Shown here: in pieces, positions 6,388 to 12,657 of the stretch | How positions within the stretch are numbered: position 1 is the first letter of the stretch | How the letters are laid out: every line of letters starts with the position of its first letter | Source of the DNA: Paracoccaceae bacterium | Lineage (GTDB): Bacteria > Pseudomonadota > Alphaproteobacteria > Rhodobacterales > Rhodobacteraceae | Reading direction: 5' to 3' | Length of the DNA: 13,932 nt | Assembly (NCBI GenBank): GCA_002400675.1 | Contig: NVQY01000159.1 | Location: forward strand, 1 to 13,932 | Position numbers and translations under genes: made by a program | The notes under the pieces: model-generated | Seen by the model: the letters and a program-made list of their open reading frames with translations, nothing else | Databases searched by the model: none | Told to the model about the DNA's origin: nothing

Positions 6388-6996
6388 ATGCCCTGGATCA
6401 AAACCATTCCCTATGCGCAGGCCACCGGCAAACTAAAGATGCTGTACGACCGGGTCAAAGGCCCGGATGACAATGTCGACAACATCATGATGATGCATTC
6501 CCTGCGCCCGCATTCGATGGAAGGGCACATGGCGATCTACAAATATGTGCTGCATCATTCGGGCAATACCCTGCCCAAATGGTTTTTAGAGGTTCTGGGC
6601 GTTTGGGTCAGTGCCCTGAACGATTGCGATTACTGCGTTGAACACCATTTTGCCGGGCTGAAACGGCTGATGGATGACGACAAGCGCGCCGATGCCATCC
6701 GCGCGGCGATCCTTGCGCGGACCCCGGACACGGCCCCGCTGGACGCGGCGCAAAAACTGGCGATGACCTATGCCCGCCAGTTGACCCGCGATCCTGCCGG
6801 CATACGCGAGAGCCTGATCCAAGCCCTGCGCGAGGTCGGTTTCAGCGACGGAGAAATCCTTGAGATCAATCAGGTAAGCGCCTATTTCAACTACGCAAAT
6901 CGCACGGTTCTGGGGTTGGGATGTTCGATCAAGGGCGATGTTCTGGGACTGTCGCCGAACAAATCCGACAAGCCGGAGGATTGGAACCACAGCTAA
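6388..6996 (+). CDS. AhpD-like alkylhydroperoxidase (peroxidase-related, CMD family)
   Basis: The 202-residue product belongs to the carboxymuconolactone-decarboxylase/AhpD superfamily, cytoplasmic thiol peroxidases that reduce organic peroxides. It carries DCDYCVEHH: Cys80 and Cys83 form the CxxC pair, His87 lies 4 residues after the second Cys, and Glu68 lies 12 residues before the first. That Glu/Cys/Cys/His spacing equals the AhpD proton-relay set, so an active enzyme is likely. The start at 6388 has AAAGGA (6376-6381) 6 bases upstream. An in-frame ATG at 6286 would overlap the putative promoter and is rejected. It is longer than the small CMD proteins and fits the 'peroxidase-related enzyme' branch. 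The physiological substrate is unknown. It is divergent from cobO, so a link to cobalamin is positional only. Confidence 0.88.
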   Translation: MPWIKTIPYAQATGKLKMLYDRVKGPDDNVDNIMMMHSLRPHSMEGHMAIYKYVLHHSGNTLPKWFLEVLGVWVSALNDCDYCVEHHFAGLKRLMDDDKRADAIRAAILARTPDTAPLDAAQKLAMTYARQLTRDPAGIRESLIQALREVGFSDGEILEINQVSAYFNYANRTVLGLGCSIKGDVLGLSPNKSDKPEDWNHS

Positions 6997-7018
6997 CCCG
7001 GCCTGCGTTGTCAGAGCA

Positions 7019-7034
7019 AATTTCGACGGAAATT
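7019..7034. repeat. Short inverted repeat upstream of the DUF1800 gene
   Basis: AATTTC (7019-7024) and GAAATT (7029-7034) form a perfect 6-bp inverted repeat around GACG in the 144-base gap after the peroxidase gene. It has no T-run to act as a terminator. It could be an operator or a weak hairpin in the DUF1800 leader. Confidence 0.3.
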
Positions 7035-7127
7035 CGCCCACCAACCGTTGTTTCAGGGAAAGGACGTGAAAACCCGCGCGCGCCGTGGCAAACTAAAGGC
7101 GCGGTGCCTTTGCGCCCACATCAAGAC

Positions 7128-7132
7128 GAGGA
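7128..7132 (+). promoter_or_regulatory. Ribosome binding site deciding a TTG start
   Basis: GAGGA at 7128-7132 is followed by 8 bases and then TTG at 7141, exactly where homology of the DUF1800 protein begins. The in-frame ATG at 7048 would add 31 residues rich in Arg and Lys that do not look like the family. Confidence 0.6.
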
Positions 7133-7140
7133 TTGCCAAA

Positions 7141-8517
7141 TTGCCCTACTCACCTGAACTGGCAGATATTCGATTTGGCTGCGGGCTGTCGCCGGACATT
7201 CCCGGGCCGACCTCTGTGCAGGCGATGCTGGATGGTCTCACCGGGCCGGACAGGATGGCCCAGCAGTTTCCGATCAGCGGGTTTGACACGCTGCGGGCGC
7301 GGCTAAAGACCAAGGCGGACCTGCGCGCGCGCGGCAAAAAACCCTCGGACAAATCCGCCACGCGGGAAAAAATCAAAGCCCTGAGGCGGGAGTCTGCAAA
7401 AGAAGCCAGCCGCAATTTCCTGCAATCGCTGTTGCGCTGGACCCAGACCGACACCGGATTTCACGAACGTCTGGTTGGGTTCTGGGCCGACCACTTTACC
7501 GCCCGTGGCAAGAGCCCGATCCTGAAATTCGCCACCGCGCCCTATATCGAAGAGGCGATCCGCCCCAATGTATCAGGCTCCTTTGGTGACCTGCTGATTG
7601 CCACCACCACGCATCCGCTGATGCTGCATTTTCTCGATCAGAATCTGTCGATCGGCCCCAACAGCACGCGCGCGACCAAGGCCAAAAGGCTGAAAGGTCT
7701 GAACGAAAACCTTGCCCGCGAGGTGATGGAACTGCACACGCTGGGCGTCGGCGGCCCCTATACGCAGACCGATGTCCGCCAACTGGCAGAACTGTTCACC
7801 GGGCTTAGTTATTCTCGGTTGATGGATTTCAAATACCGCCCGGGATACGCAGAACCGGGGGCCGAAACCGTTTTGCACAAATCCTACGGCGGCGGCCCGG
7901 CGACACTGGACCCGGTGCTGCGGGCGCTGCGCGATCTGGCGACCCATCCGGCCACGGCGCGCTACATCGCGCAAAAACTGGCGGTGCATTTTGTGTCCGA
8001 CACGCCCGATCCGGCGCTTGTTCAACATATTGAGGCGCGGTTCAACGACACCGGCGGGGATTTGCGGGCAGTCTGCGCGGCCTTGCTGGAACACCCCTCT
8101 AGCTGGGACGCGCGCCTGAGCAATGTCAAACCGCCGGCTGATTTCATCGCCTCGGCCTGCCGCGCATTGGCGCTTGGCCAAAAGCGGATCGGCGGGCTTG
8201 AAGTCAAACGCGTGCAGCGCCTGCTGATGGGGCCGCTAGACCTGATGGGGCAACCCTGGCTGCGCCCTAACGGGCCGGATGGCTGGACCGAAGAAGACGT
8301 GGAATGGATTACGCCACAAGGGGTTTCGACCCGGCTTCGCTGGGCACTGAGCGCGCCACAGAAACTGCGCCGCGACCTTCCTGATCCGCGCGCATTCGTG
8401 ACCACAACGCTGGGGCAATTTGCGCCCCCAGCGGTGCAATTCGCCGCCGATTCCGCCGAAAGCCGGTCTGACGCCATCGGGCTGGTCCTTGCCTCGCCCG
8501 CGTTTCAACGTCGATAA
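7141..8517 (+). CDS. DUF1800 family protein
   Basis: The product (458 residues from the TTG start) is a DUF1800 protein, a widespread family of unknown biochemical function usually encoded beside DUF1501. Family marks in order are LADIRFGCGLSP (8-18), WADHFTARG (115-123), the hallmark ENLAREVMELHTLGVGGPYTQ (189-209) followed by DVRQLAELFTGL, and HKSYGGG starting at His246. The C-terminal half has a MGQPWLRPNGPDGW segment, also typical. No signal peptide is visible with this start, although the partner DUF1501 protein carries a Tat signal. The basic stretch at about 52-90 may be a linker. If translation begins at ATG 7048 the protein gains a basic leader instead. The next gene starts 11 bases after the stop, so the two form an operon. 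Confidence 0.9.
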   Translation: MPYSPELADIRFGCGLSPDIPGPTSVQAMLDGLTGPDRMAQQFPISGFDTLRARLKTKADLRARGKKPSDKSATREKIKALRRESAKEASRNFLQSLLRWTQTDTGFHERLVGFWADHFTARGKSPILKFATAPYIEEAIRPNVSGSFGDLLIATTTHPLMLHFLDQNLSIGPNSTRATKAKRLKGLNENLAREVMELHTLGVGGPYTQTDVRQLAELFTGLSYSRLMDFKYRPGYAEPGAETVLHKSYGGGPATLDPVLRALRDLATHPATARYIAQKLAVHFVSDTPDPALVQHIEARFNDTGGDLRAVCAALLEHPSSWDARLSNVKPPADFIASACRALALGQKRIGGLEVKRVQRLLMGPLDLMGQPWLRPNGPDGWTEEDVEWITPQGVSTRLRWALSAPQKLRRDLPDPRAFVTTTLGQFAPPAVQFAADSAESRSDAIGLVLASPAFQRR

Positions 8518-8528
8518 GGAACCTGAAA

Positions 8529-9722
8529 ATGACCGCCACCCTTACCCGTCGTTCACTGTTGAAACGCTCCGCCCTGATCGGGTGCAGCGCCGCAGCCAGC
8601 CCGTTGCTAACCTCGCTCAGCTTTGCCGCCGCGCCCTGGGACGGGCGTCTGGTGGTGATCATTCTGCGCGGTGCCATGGATGGGCTGGATGTGGTTCAGC
8701 CCTGGGGCGCGCCGGAATACACGTCCCTGCGCGGAAAACTGGGGGGCGGGCCGCAAAATGGCGCGCAGGATCTGGACGGCTTTTTCTCGCTTCATAAGGG
8801 GCTTGCGCCGCTTTATCCGCTTTGGCAGCGCGGTGATCTTGGGTTTGTGCAAGCGGTCGCAACCCCCTATCGCGACAAGCGCAGCCATTTCGACGGGCAG
8901 GATCTGCTTGAGGCCGGAACCCCATCGCTGGACGGCGCGCGGGATGGTTGGCTGAACCGGATATTGCAGAACACACCGGGCACCGAAGGGCGCACCGCCT
9001 TTGCCATCGGCCACGGCGAGATGAAGCTGCTGGCCGGCAAAGCCCCGGTTGCCGACTGGTCACCGGACGCCAATCTGGCGATGAGCCCGCAGGCCATCCA
9101 GCTGGCCCAGCTGGTTATGCGCGATGACCCGGCCTTTCGCGCGGCCCTGACCGAGGCGCTGATGCTGTCGGATGATGGCGCGGGCGACGACATGGCCATG
9201 CAGGTGCCTGCGGTGTCGCGCGGCAAGGCACAGGTGAAAATCGCCGAATTCGCCGCCGAACAGCTGCGCGGCGACTCGCGTATTGCGTCGTTTTCGATCA
9301 ATGGCTGGGACACCCACAGCCGGCAGGGCCGGTCGCTAAAGGGCGCGCTGGCCGGGCTGACGGATGCGATCCTGACGCTGCACGGCGGGCTGGGGCCTGA
9401 GATCTGGCAAAAGACGGCGATTGTGGCGATGACCGAATTTGGCCGCACCGTGCGCGTCAATGGCACTGGTGGTACCGATCACGGCACGGGTGGCGCGATG
9501 GTGCTGGCCGGTGGCGCGATTCGTGGCGGGCGGGTTTATGGCACCTGGCCGGGGCTGGACGAGGCGTCGCTTTATCAGCGCCGCGACCTGATGCCGACGA
9601 TGGACGTGCGTGCGCCCGCCGCCTGGGTCATGCGATCAATGACCGGGCTAAGCCGCGATGTGCTGGAACGGGTGGTGTTTCCGGGGCTGGACATGGGAAA
9701 TGATCCCGGCGTGATGCGTTAA
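8529..9722 (+). CDS. DUF1501 family protein, Tat-exported
   Basis: The 397-residue product is a DUF1501 protein, a family distantly related to the alkaline phosphatase/sulfatase superfamily with no established substrate. It begins with a twin-arginine signal (TRRSLLKR, Arg7-Arg8), a weakly hydrophobic stretch and an Ala-rich cleavage region near SFAAAP, so it should be folded in the cytoplasm and exported to the periplasm. Family segments visible include LVVIILRGAMDGLDVVQPWG, RSHFDGQDLLEAGTP, INGWDTHSRQG, MTEFGRTVRVNGTGGTDHG and GTWPGLDEASLYQRRDL. His and Asp residues in the SHFDGQD, WDTH and GTDHG segments could coordinate metal; this is inference. AAGGA (8516-8520) lies 8 bases before the ATG. 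It follows the DUF1800 gene by 11 bases, the usual pairing. Confidence 0.92.
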   Translation: MTATLTRRSLLKRSALIGCSAAASPLLTSLSFAAAPWDGRLVVIILRGAMDGLDVVQPWGAPEYTSLRGKLGGGPQNGAQDLDGFFSLHKGLAPLYPLWQRGDLGFVQAVATPYRDKRSHFDGQDLLEAGTPSLDGARDGWLNRILQNTPGTEGRTAFAIGHGEMKLLAGKAPVADWSPDANLAMSPQAIQLAQLVMRDDPAFRAALTEALMLSDDGAGDDMAMQVPAVSRGKAQVKIAEFAAEQLRGDSRIASFSINGWDTHSRQGRSLKGALAGLTDAILTLHGGLGPEIWQKTAIVAMTEFGRTVRVNGTGGTDHGTGGAMVLAGGAIRGGRVYGTWPGLDEASLYQRRDLMPTMDVRAPAAWVMRSMTGLSRDVLERVVFPGLDMGNDPGVMR

Positions 9723-9762
9723 GGTCTGGACCCTCACCGGCACCCCGGCCTAGATTGCCCGC

Positions 9763-10485
9763 ATGACCTTGTTGAACCCTGATCGCCCTGTTGGGCCACG
9801 CGTTGAAAACTGGACCCCGCCACCGGCCCCGACGGGCGCGGTGTTATCGGGACGGTACGCCCATCTGGAACCCCTGAACGCAGAAACTCACGCCGCCTTG
9901 TTGTTTCGCGCCTATCAGGGCCACGATTCGGTTTGGGACTATATGGGCTATGGCCCGTTCCATTCCGCCGCGCAGTATCACCGCTGGGTGCGCGACACCG
10001 TGGCAGACCGGTCGCATCTGTTTTATGCCATCAAGAATCTTGAGACCGATTGCTTTGAGGGCGTAGCGTCGTTCCTGCGGATAGATCCCGCCGCCGGATC
10101 TATCGAGGTTGGCCACATCAACTTTGCCCCTGCCCTGCAACGCACCCGCGCTGCAACCGAAGCAATGGCGCTGATGATGGGCTGGGCTTTTGACGCCGGG
10201 TATCGCCGCTATGAATGGAAATGCAATGCCCTGAACCGCGCCTCGCGCAAGGCCGGGCAACGGCTGGGCTTTAGCTTCGAGGGCGTGTTCCGTCAGGCAA
10301 TGGTGGTTAAGGGGCGCAACCGAGATACCGCATGGTTCGCGGTCATCGACAGCGAATGGCCCGCCCTGAAAGAGGCCTTTCGAGTCTGGCTGGACCCGGC
10401 GAATTTTGACGCGGACGAACGGCAGGTTGAGAGCCTCAGCAAGCTGACCGGGTTGGTGCGCGCGGCGTCTGACCCAAGCCTATAG
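9763..10485 (+). CDS. GNAT family N-acetyltransferase (RimJ/RimL type)
   Basis: The 240-residue product resembles the RimJ/RimL branch of GNAT acetyltransferases, which move an acetyl group from acetyl-CoA to an amine. Visible marks are the N-terminal HLEPLNAETH, the FEGVASFLRIDP strand, GHINFAPALQRTRAATEAM (118-135, corresponding to the acetyl-CoA binding region) and KCNALNRASRKAGQRLGFSFEGVFRQ (153-178). The substrate cannot be told from sequence. The glycine pattern of the usual CoA-binding loop is degenerate, as is common in this subfamily. No clear ribosome site precedes the ATG, and it lies 40 bases after the DUF1501 gene, so it may be read from the same transcript. Its last 6 bases overlap the convergent 44-residue reading frame. 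Confidence 0.85.
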   Translation: MTLLNPDRPVGPRVENWTPPPAPTGAVLSGRYAHLEPLNAETHAALLFRAYQGHDSVWDYMGYGPFHSAAQYHRWVRDTVADRSHLFYAIKNLETDCFEGVASFLRIDPAAGSIEVGHINFAPALQRTRAATEAMALMMGWAFDAGYRRYEWKCNALNRASRKAGQRLGFSFEGVFRQAMVVKGRNRDTAWFAVIDSEWPALKEAFRVWLDPANFDADERQVESLSKLTGLVRAASDPSL

Positions 10486-10614
10486 GATCAGTTTTCGCGC
10501 TGGTTTTGCCGCGCTTAGCGTGCGGTGGCGGCGAATTTCGCGCGCCGCAAGCCGCGCCTGCACATAAAGGGACACGGCCAGTGCGCACAGCGCAATCATA
10601 AAAGTTGCTATCAT
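10480..10614 (-). CDS. Small single-pass membrane protein (44 residues) behind the response regulator
   Basis: This short frame encodes 44 residues. Residues 1-20 (MIATFMIALCALAVSLYVQA) form a single hydrophobic helix, followed by a strongly basic tail with RLAAREIRRHR and KPARKL, which by the positive-inside rule should face the cytoplasm. It starts in the base directly after the response regulator stop (TGAATG), and AAAGG lies 8 bases before its ATG, inside the end of the regulator gene. Start position, ribosome site, topology and adjacency support a real gene. I see no known family. It could be a membrane partner of the regulator or an unrelated small protein. Its end overlaps the convergent acetyltransferase gene by 6 bases. 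Confidence 0.6.
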   Translation of the reverse strand: MIATFMIALCALAVSLYVQARLAAREIRRHRTLSAAKPARKLIL

Positions 10615-11334
10615 TCAAATCGCCTTTCTCAAATCAAGTCGTTCTTGCACCAGCCCGGCAATGCGGGCGGTGTCGGTGGCCACCGGCCCGCCGACGGCGC
10701 GGGTATGGGCCAGTCGGTCGGCGGCATCGGCCAGCGCGGTATCATGCGCACTGCGCGCCACGCCTCTGACAAACTGCGCCACATAGTCGAGAACCTTTCC
10801 ATCGCCGTGATCGTTCAGAACGTCGGCCACATGGGCCATGTCATCGCGATAGGCGATCAGGTCCGGTACGATCTCTTCGTCCGGCAGCACCCTTGGCCCC
10901 GGTGGCTGGCGGTCCTCGGGCAGGCGCGACAGAATTTCATGCTGAAATTTGGCCAGCGACGTTATCGGCTTGGCCAGAAACCCATCCGCCCCGGCGGCAA
11001 TGGCGGCATCCTCGGCAAAATTGTCGCCCGAGGTGCCCAAAATCACCGAGACCCGTGGCATCGTCTGCGCCAGTTCTTCGATCAGGTCCTCGCCAGAGCC
11101 ATCCGGCAACCCCAGATCGACGATGATCACCGACGGGCGATAGACCTGCAAATGCCGGCGCGCCGATTTAAGACAATCGGCCCGGCGGATGCGCGCACCA
11201 CTGCGCAGACACAACAGACGCATCGCCTCGCAGGCAAAACGACTGTCTTCGACTACTAGAATTGTCAGCCCCAACAATGGGCGACGTGAGGTCGGGAACC
11301 GCTGCGTGGCGGCAAAGAGGTCAGTATCATCCAT
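10615..11334 (-). CDS. Response regulator, receiver domain without a DNA-binding domain
   Basis: The 239-residue product has a phosphoacceptor receiver domain at about 22-135. The acidic pair Glu29-Asp30 (LVVEDSRF), phosphorylation site Asp73 (IVDLGLPDGSG), Thr101 (LGTSG) and Lys122 (LAKPI) are all present, so it should be phosphorylated by a histidine kinase not found in this window. The C-terminal part (about 150-239, with DDMAHVADVLNDHGDGKVLDYVAQFVRG and an Ala-rich helix) matches no helix-turn-helix, GGDEF or EAL motif. It looks helical, somewhat like a histidine phosphotransfer or dimerisation bundle, but I cannot assign it. GAGGA lies 7 bases before the ATG. A 44-residue membrane protein follows directly. 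About 180 bases separate it from the ppk2 end, including that gene's terminators. Confidence 0.88.
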   Translation of the reverse strand: MDDTDLFAATQRFPTSRRPLLGLTILVVEDSRFACEAMRLLCLRSGARIRRADCLKSARRHLQVYRPSVIIVDLGLPDGSGEDLIEELAQTMPRVSVILGTSGDNFAEDAAIAAGADGFLAKPITSLAKFQHEILSRLPEDRQPPGPRVLPDEEIVPDLIAYRDDMAHVADVLNDHGDGKVLDYVAQFVRGVARSAHDTALADAADRLAHTRAVGGPVATDTARIAGLVQERLDLRKAI

Positions 11335-11445
11335 GGCAGGGTCCTCTCCTTAGGTGGCAAACCCAAGGTAGCCGCAGATGGATAACGGAAGGTTAATGTC
11401 ACAAAAAGGACTGGAAACAGGCCCGGCGCACCGGGGTTAAGCCAT

Positions 11446-11483
11446 GAAACGAAACGGGCCGCCCCCATGATAGGGGGCAGCCC
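11446..11483 (-). terminator. Second hairpin terminator downstream of ppk2
   Basis: On the minus strand, GGGCTGCCCCC and GGGGGCGGCCC (11483-11473 and 11466-11456) pair as an 11-bp GC-rich stem (one U-G pair) with a 6-base loop. A T-rich run GTTTCGTTTC follows (11455-11446). This fits an intrinsic terminator for ppk2, or a backup to the one at its stop codon. Confidence 0.65.
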
Positions 11484-11503
11484 CAAATCAGGACACCCAA
11501 GCC

Positions 11504-11528
11504 AAAACCGGCTTGTTACTTAAGCCGG
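11504..11528 (-). terminator. Hairpin terminator overlapping the ppk2 stop codon
   Basis: On the minus strand CCGGCTT (11528-11522) and AAGCCGG (11514-11508) form a perfect 7-bp stem around a 7-base loop, followed by TTTT (11507-11504). The TAA stop of ppk2 (11518-11516) lies in the loop, and the last coding codons form one arm. It is a short but well-formed intrinsic terminator. Confidence 0.6.
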
Positions 11529-12499
11529 CTACCGGGATGCAGCGCCGTGCCAAGGATATGTTCAGAGCGGTGAATGACATGATGCGCCTGACCGACAATC
11601 AACAGGTCAGGCTCGCTCACCACATCAAGGTTCTTGTCCGGGTAGCTAAGCGAGCGCAGGAAATGCCGCATACAGTTCAGCCGCGCGCGTTTCTTGTCGT
11701 TGGATTTGATCACGGTCCAAGGGGCGTCGGCGGTGTCGGTGTAAAAGAACATCGCTTCTTTGGCTTCGGTGTAGTCGTCCCATTTGTCCAGCGACGCCTT
11801 GTCGATCGGGCTTAGCTTCCAGCGTTTCAGCGGGTCGGTTTCACGGCTCTCAAAACGCGCTCTTTGTTCGGCCTGCGTCACTGAGAACCAGTATTTGTAA
11901 AGACGGATGCCCGAGCGCACGAACATGCGTTCAAGGTCGGGGGTCTGGCGCATGAATTCCAGATATTCGTTTGGCTGGCAGAACCCCATGACCCGCTCGA
12001 CCCCGGCGCGGTTGTACCATGACCGGTCATAGAAAACCATTTCGCCCGTAGTCGGCAACTCTTTGATATAGCGTTGAAAATACCACTGCCCGCGTTCTTC
12101 GTCGGTGGGTTTGTTCAGCGCGATGACCCGCGCCGCGCGTGGGTTAAGGTGTTCTGTAAACCGCTTGATCGTGCCGCCCTTGCCGGCCGCATCACGCCCC
12201 TCGAACAACAGCACAAACCGCTGGCCGGTTTCCTGCGCCCACAGCTGTACCTTAAGCAATTCCGCCTGAAGCTGGGCCTTTTGCGTCTCGTAATCACGCC
12301 GCGCCAGTTTCTTGGTATAGGGATACTTCCCGCTTTCAAAAGCGCGCCGGACCTCTTCGATGGTTGGGCGTGGCCGGGGGGTCGCCGCCTTGGCCGGCAC
12401 CGGGGTCGTGGCCGGCGCGTCAGAGCCGTTCTTGACGGCTGGTGCCGGCTTGGCCGCTGGTCTGGATGCGGGTCTGGCCTTGGGGGTCGGTGTTGTCAT
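11516..12499 (-). CDS. ppk2: Polyphosphate kinase 2
   Basis: PPK2 enzymes move phosphate between inorganic polyphosphate and nucleotides, usually running toward making GTP or ATP from polyphosphate. The 327-residue product has a Pro/Ala/Lys-rich, probably disordered leader (1-45) and then a complete single-domain PPK2. Walker A is FEGRDAAGKGGT (99-110), followed by LNKPTDEERGQWYFQRY, Walker B VFYDRSWYNRAGVERVMGF (155-173) and a lid region near FMRQTPDLERMFV. The KYWFSVTQAEQRARFESR and LSPIDKASLDKWDDYTEAKEAMF segments place it with the class I, single-domain group. The start at 12499 has AGGAGG 7 bases upstream; the ATG at 12520 lies before that site. Two hairpins follow the gene. It diverges from the hydrolase gene, with an FNR-type box between them. 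Confidence 0.94.
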   Translation of the reverse strand: MTTPTPKARPASRPAAKPAPAVKNGSDAPATTPVPAKAATPRPRPTIEEVRRAFESGKYPYTKKLARRDYETQKAQLQAELLKVQLWAQETGQRFVLLFEGRDAAGKGGTIKRFTEHLNPRAARVIALNKPTDEERGQWYFQRYIKELPTTGEMVFYDRSWYNRAGVERVMGFCQPNEYLEFMRQTPDLERMFVRSGIRLYKYWFSVTQAEQRARFESRETDPLKRWKLSPIDKASLDKWDDYTEAKEAMFFYTDTADAPWTVIKSNDKKRARLNCMRHFLRSLSYPDKNLDVVSEPDLLIVGQAHHVIHRSEHILGTALHPGSRLK

Positions 12500-12563
12500 G
12501 CGGTGTCCTCCTGTTCGCATAAATGTGTTGATCCGCGCCTAGCAGAACGTGACGTAAGTCGCC

Positions 12564-12577
12564 TTGATTAGTATCAA
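12564..12577. promoter_or_regulatory. FNR/FnrL-type binding site
   Basis: TTGAT (12564-12568), four bases, then ATCAA (12573-12577) is a perfect match to the FNR-family palindrome TTGAT-N4-ATCAA. In Rhodobacteraceae that box is read by FnrL, an oxygen-sensing [4Fe-4S] regulator. It sits in the 158-base region between ppk2 and the hydrolase gene. I saw no second perfect copy in the window. Confidence 0.75.
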
Positions 12578-12599
12578 AAAGCTGTCACACTTCTGGCTC

Positions 12600-12605
12600 T
12601 GTAAC
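12600..12605 (+). promoter_or_regulatory. Candidate -10 element of an FNR-activated promoter
   Basis: TGTAAC matches the -10 consensus at 4 of 6 positions and begins 22 bases after the FNR box. With a start near 12612, the box is centred at -41.5, the standard class II activation position. The mirror position toward ppk2 (12536-12541) has no good -10, so activation of the plus-strand gene is favoured. Confidence 0.5.
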
Positions 12606-12657
12606 CTTTATCAAACCACATTTTGAATAATCACCATCCCCAACAAGGAGATTTCCC

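Noticed and set aside
7070..7125. Alternative GC hairpins in the DUF1800 leader as a riboswitch
   Set aside because: Stems are only 5-6 bp in very GC-rich DNA and match no known riboswitch core; chance pairing is likely.
8571..8590. Lipobox (LIGC, Cys19) in the DUF1501 signal, suggesting a Tat lipoprotein
   Set aside because: The hydrophobic stretch between the twin arginines and Cys19 is too short; a signal peptidase I site near SFAAAP fits better.
10525..11259. Plus-strand reading frame of 244 residues
   Set aside because: It is antisense to the response regulator, which has all receiver residues; the plus frame has no recognisable domain.
12521..12536. Second FNR site at TTGATCCGCGCC
   Set aside because: Only one half-site is present; the ATCAA half is missing at the required 4-base spacing. 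The same applies to TTGATC at 6301.
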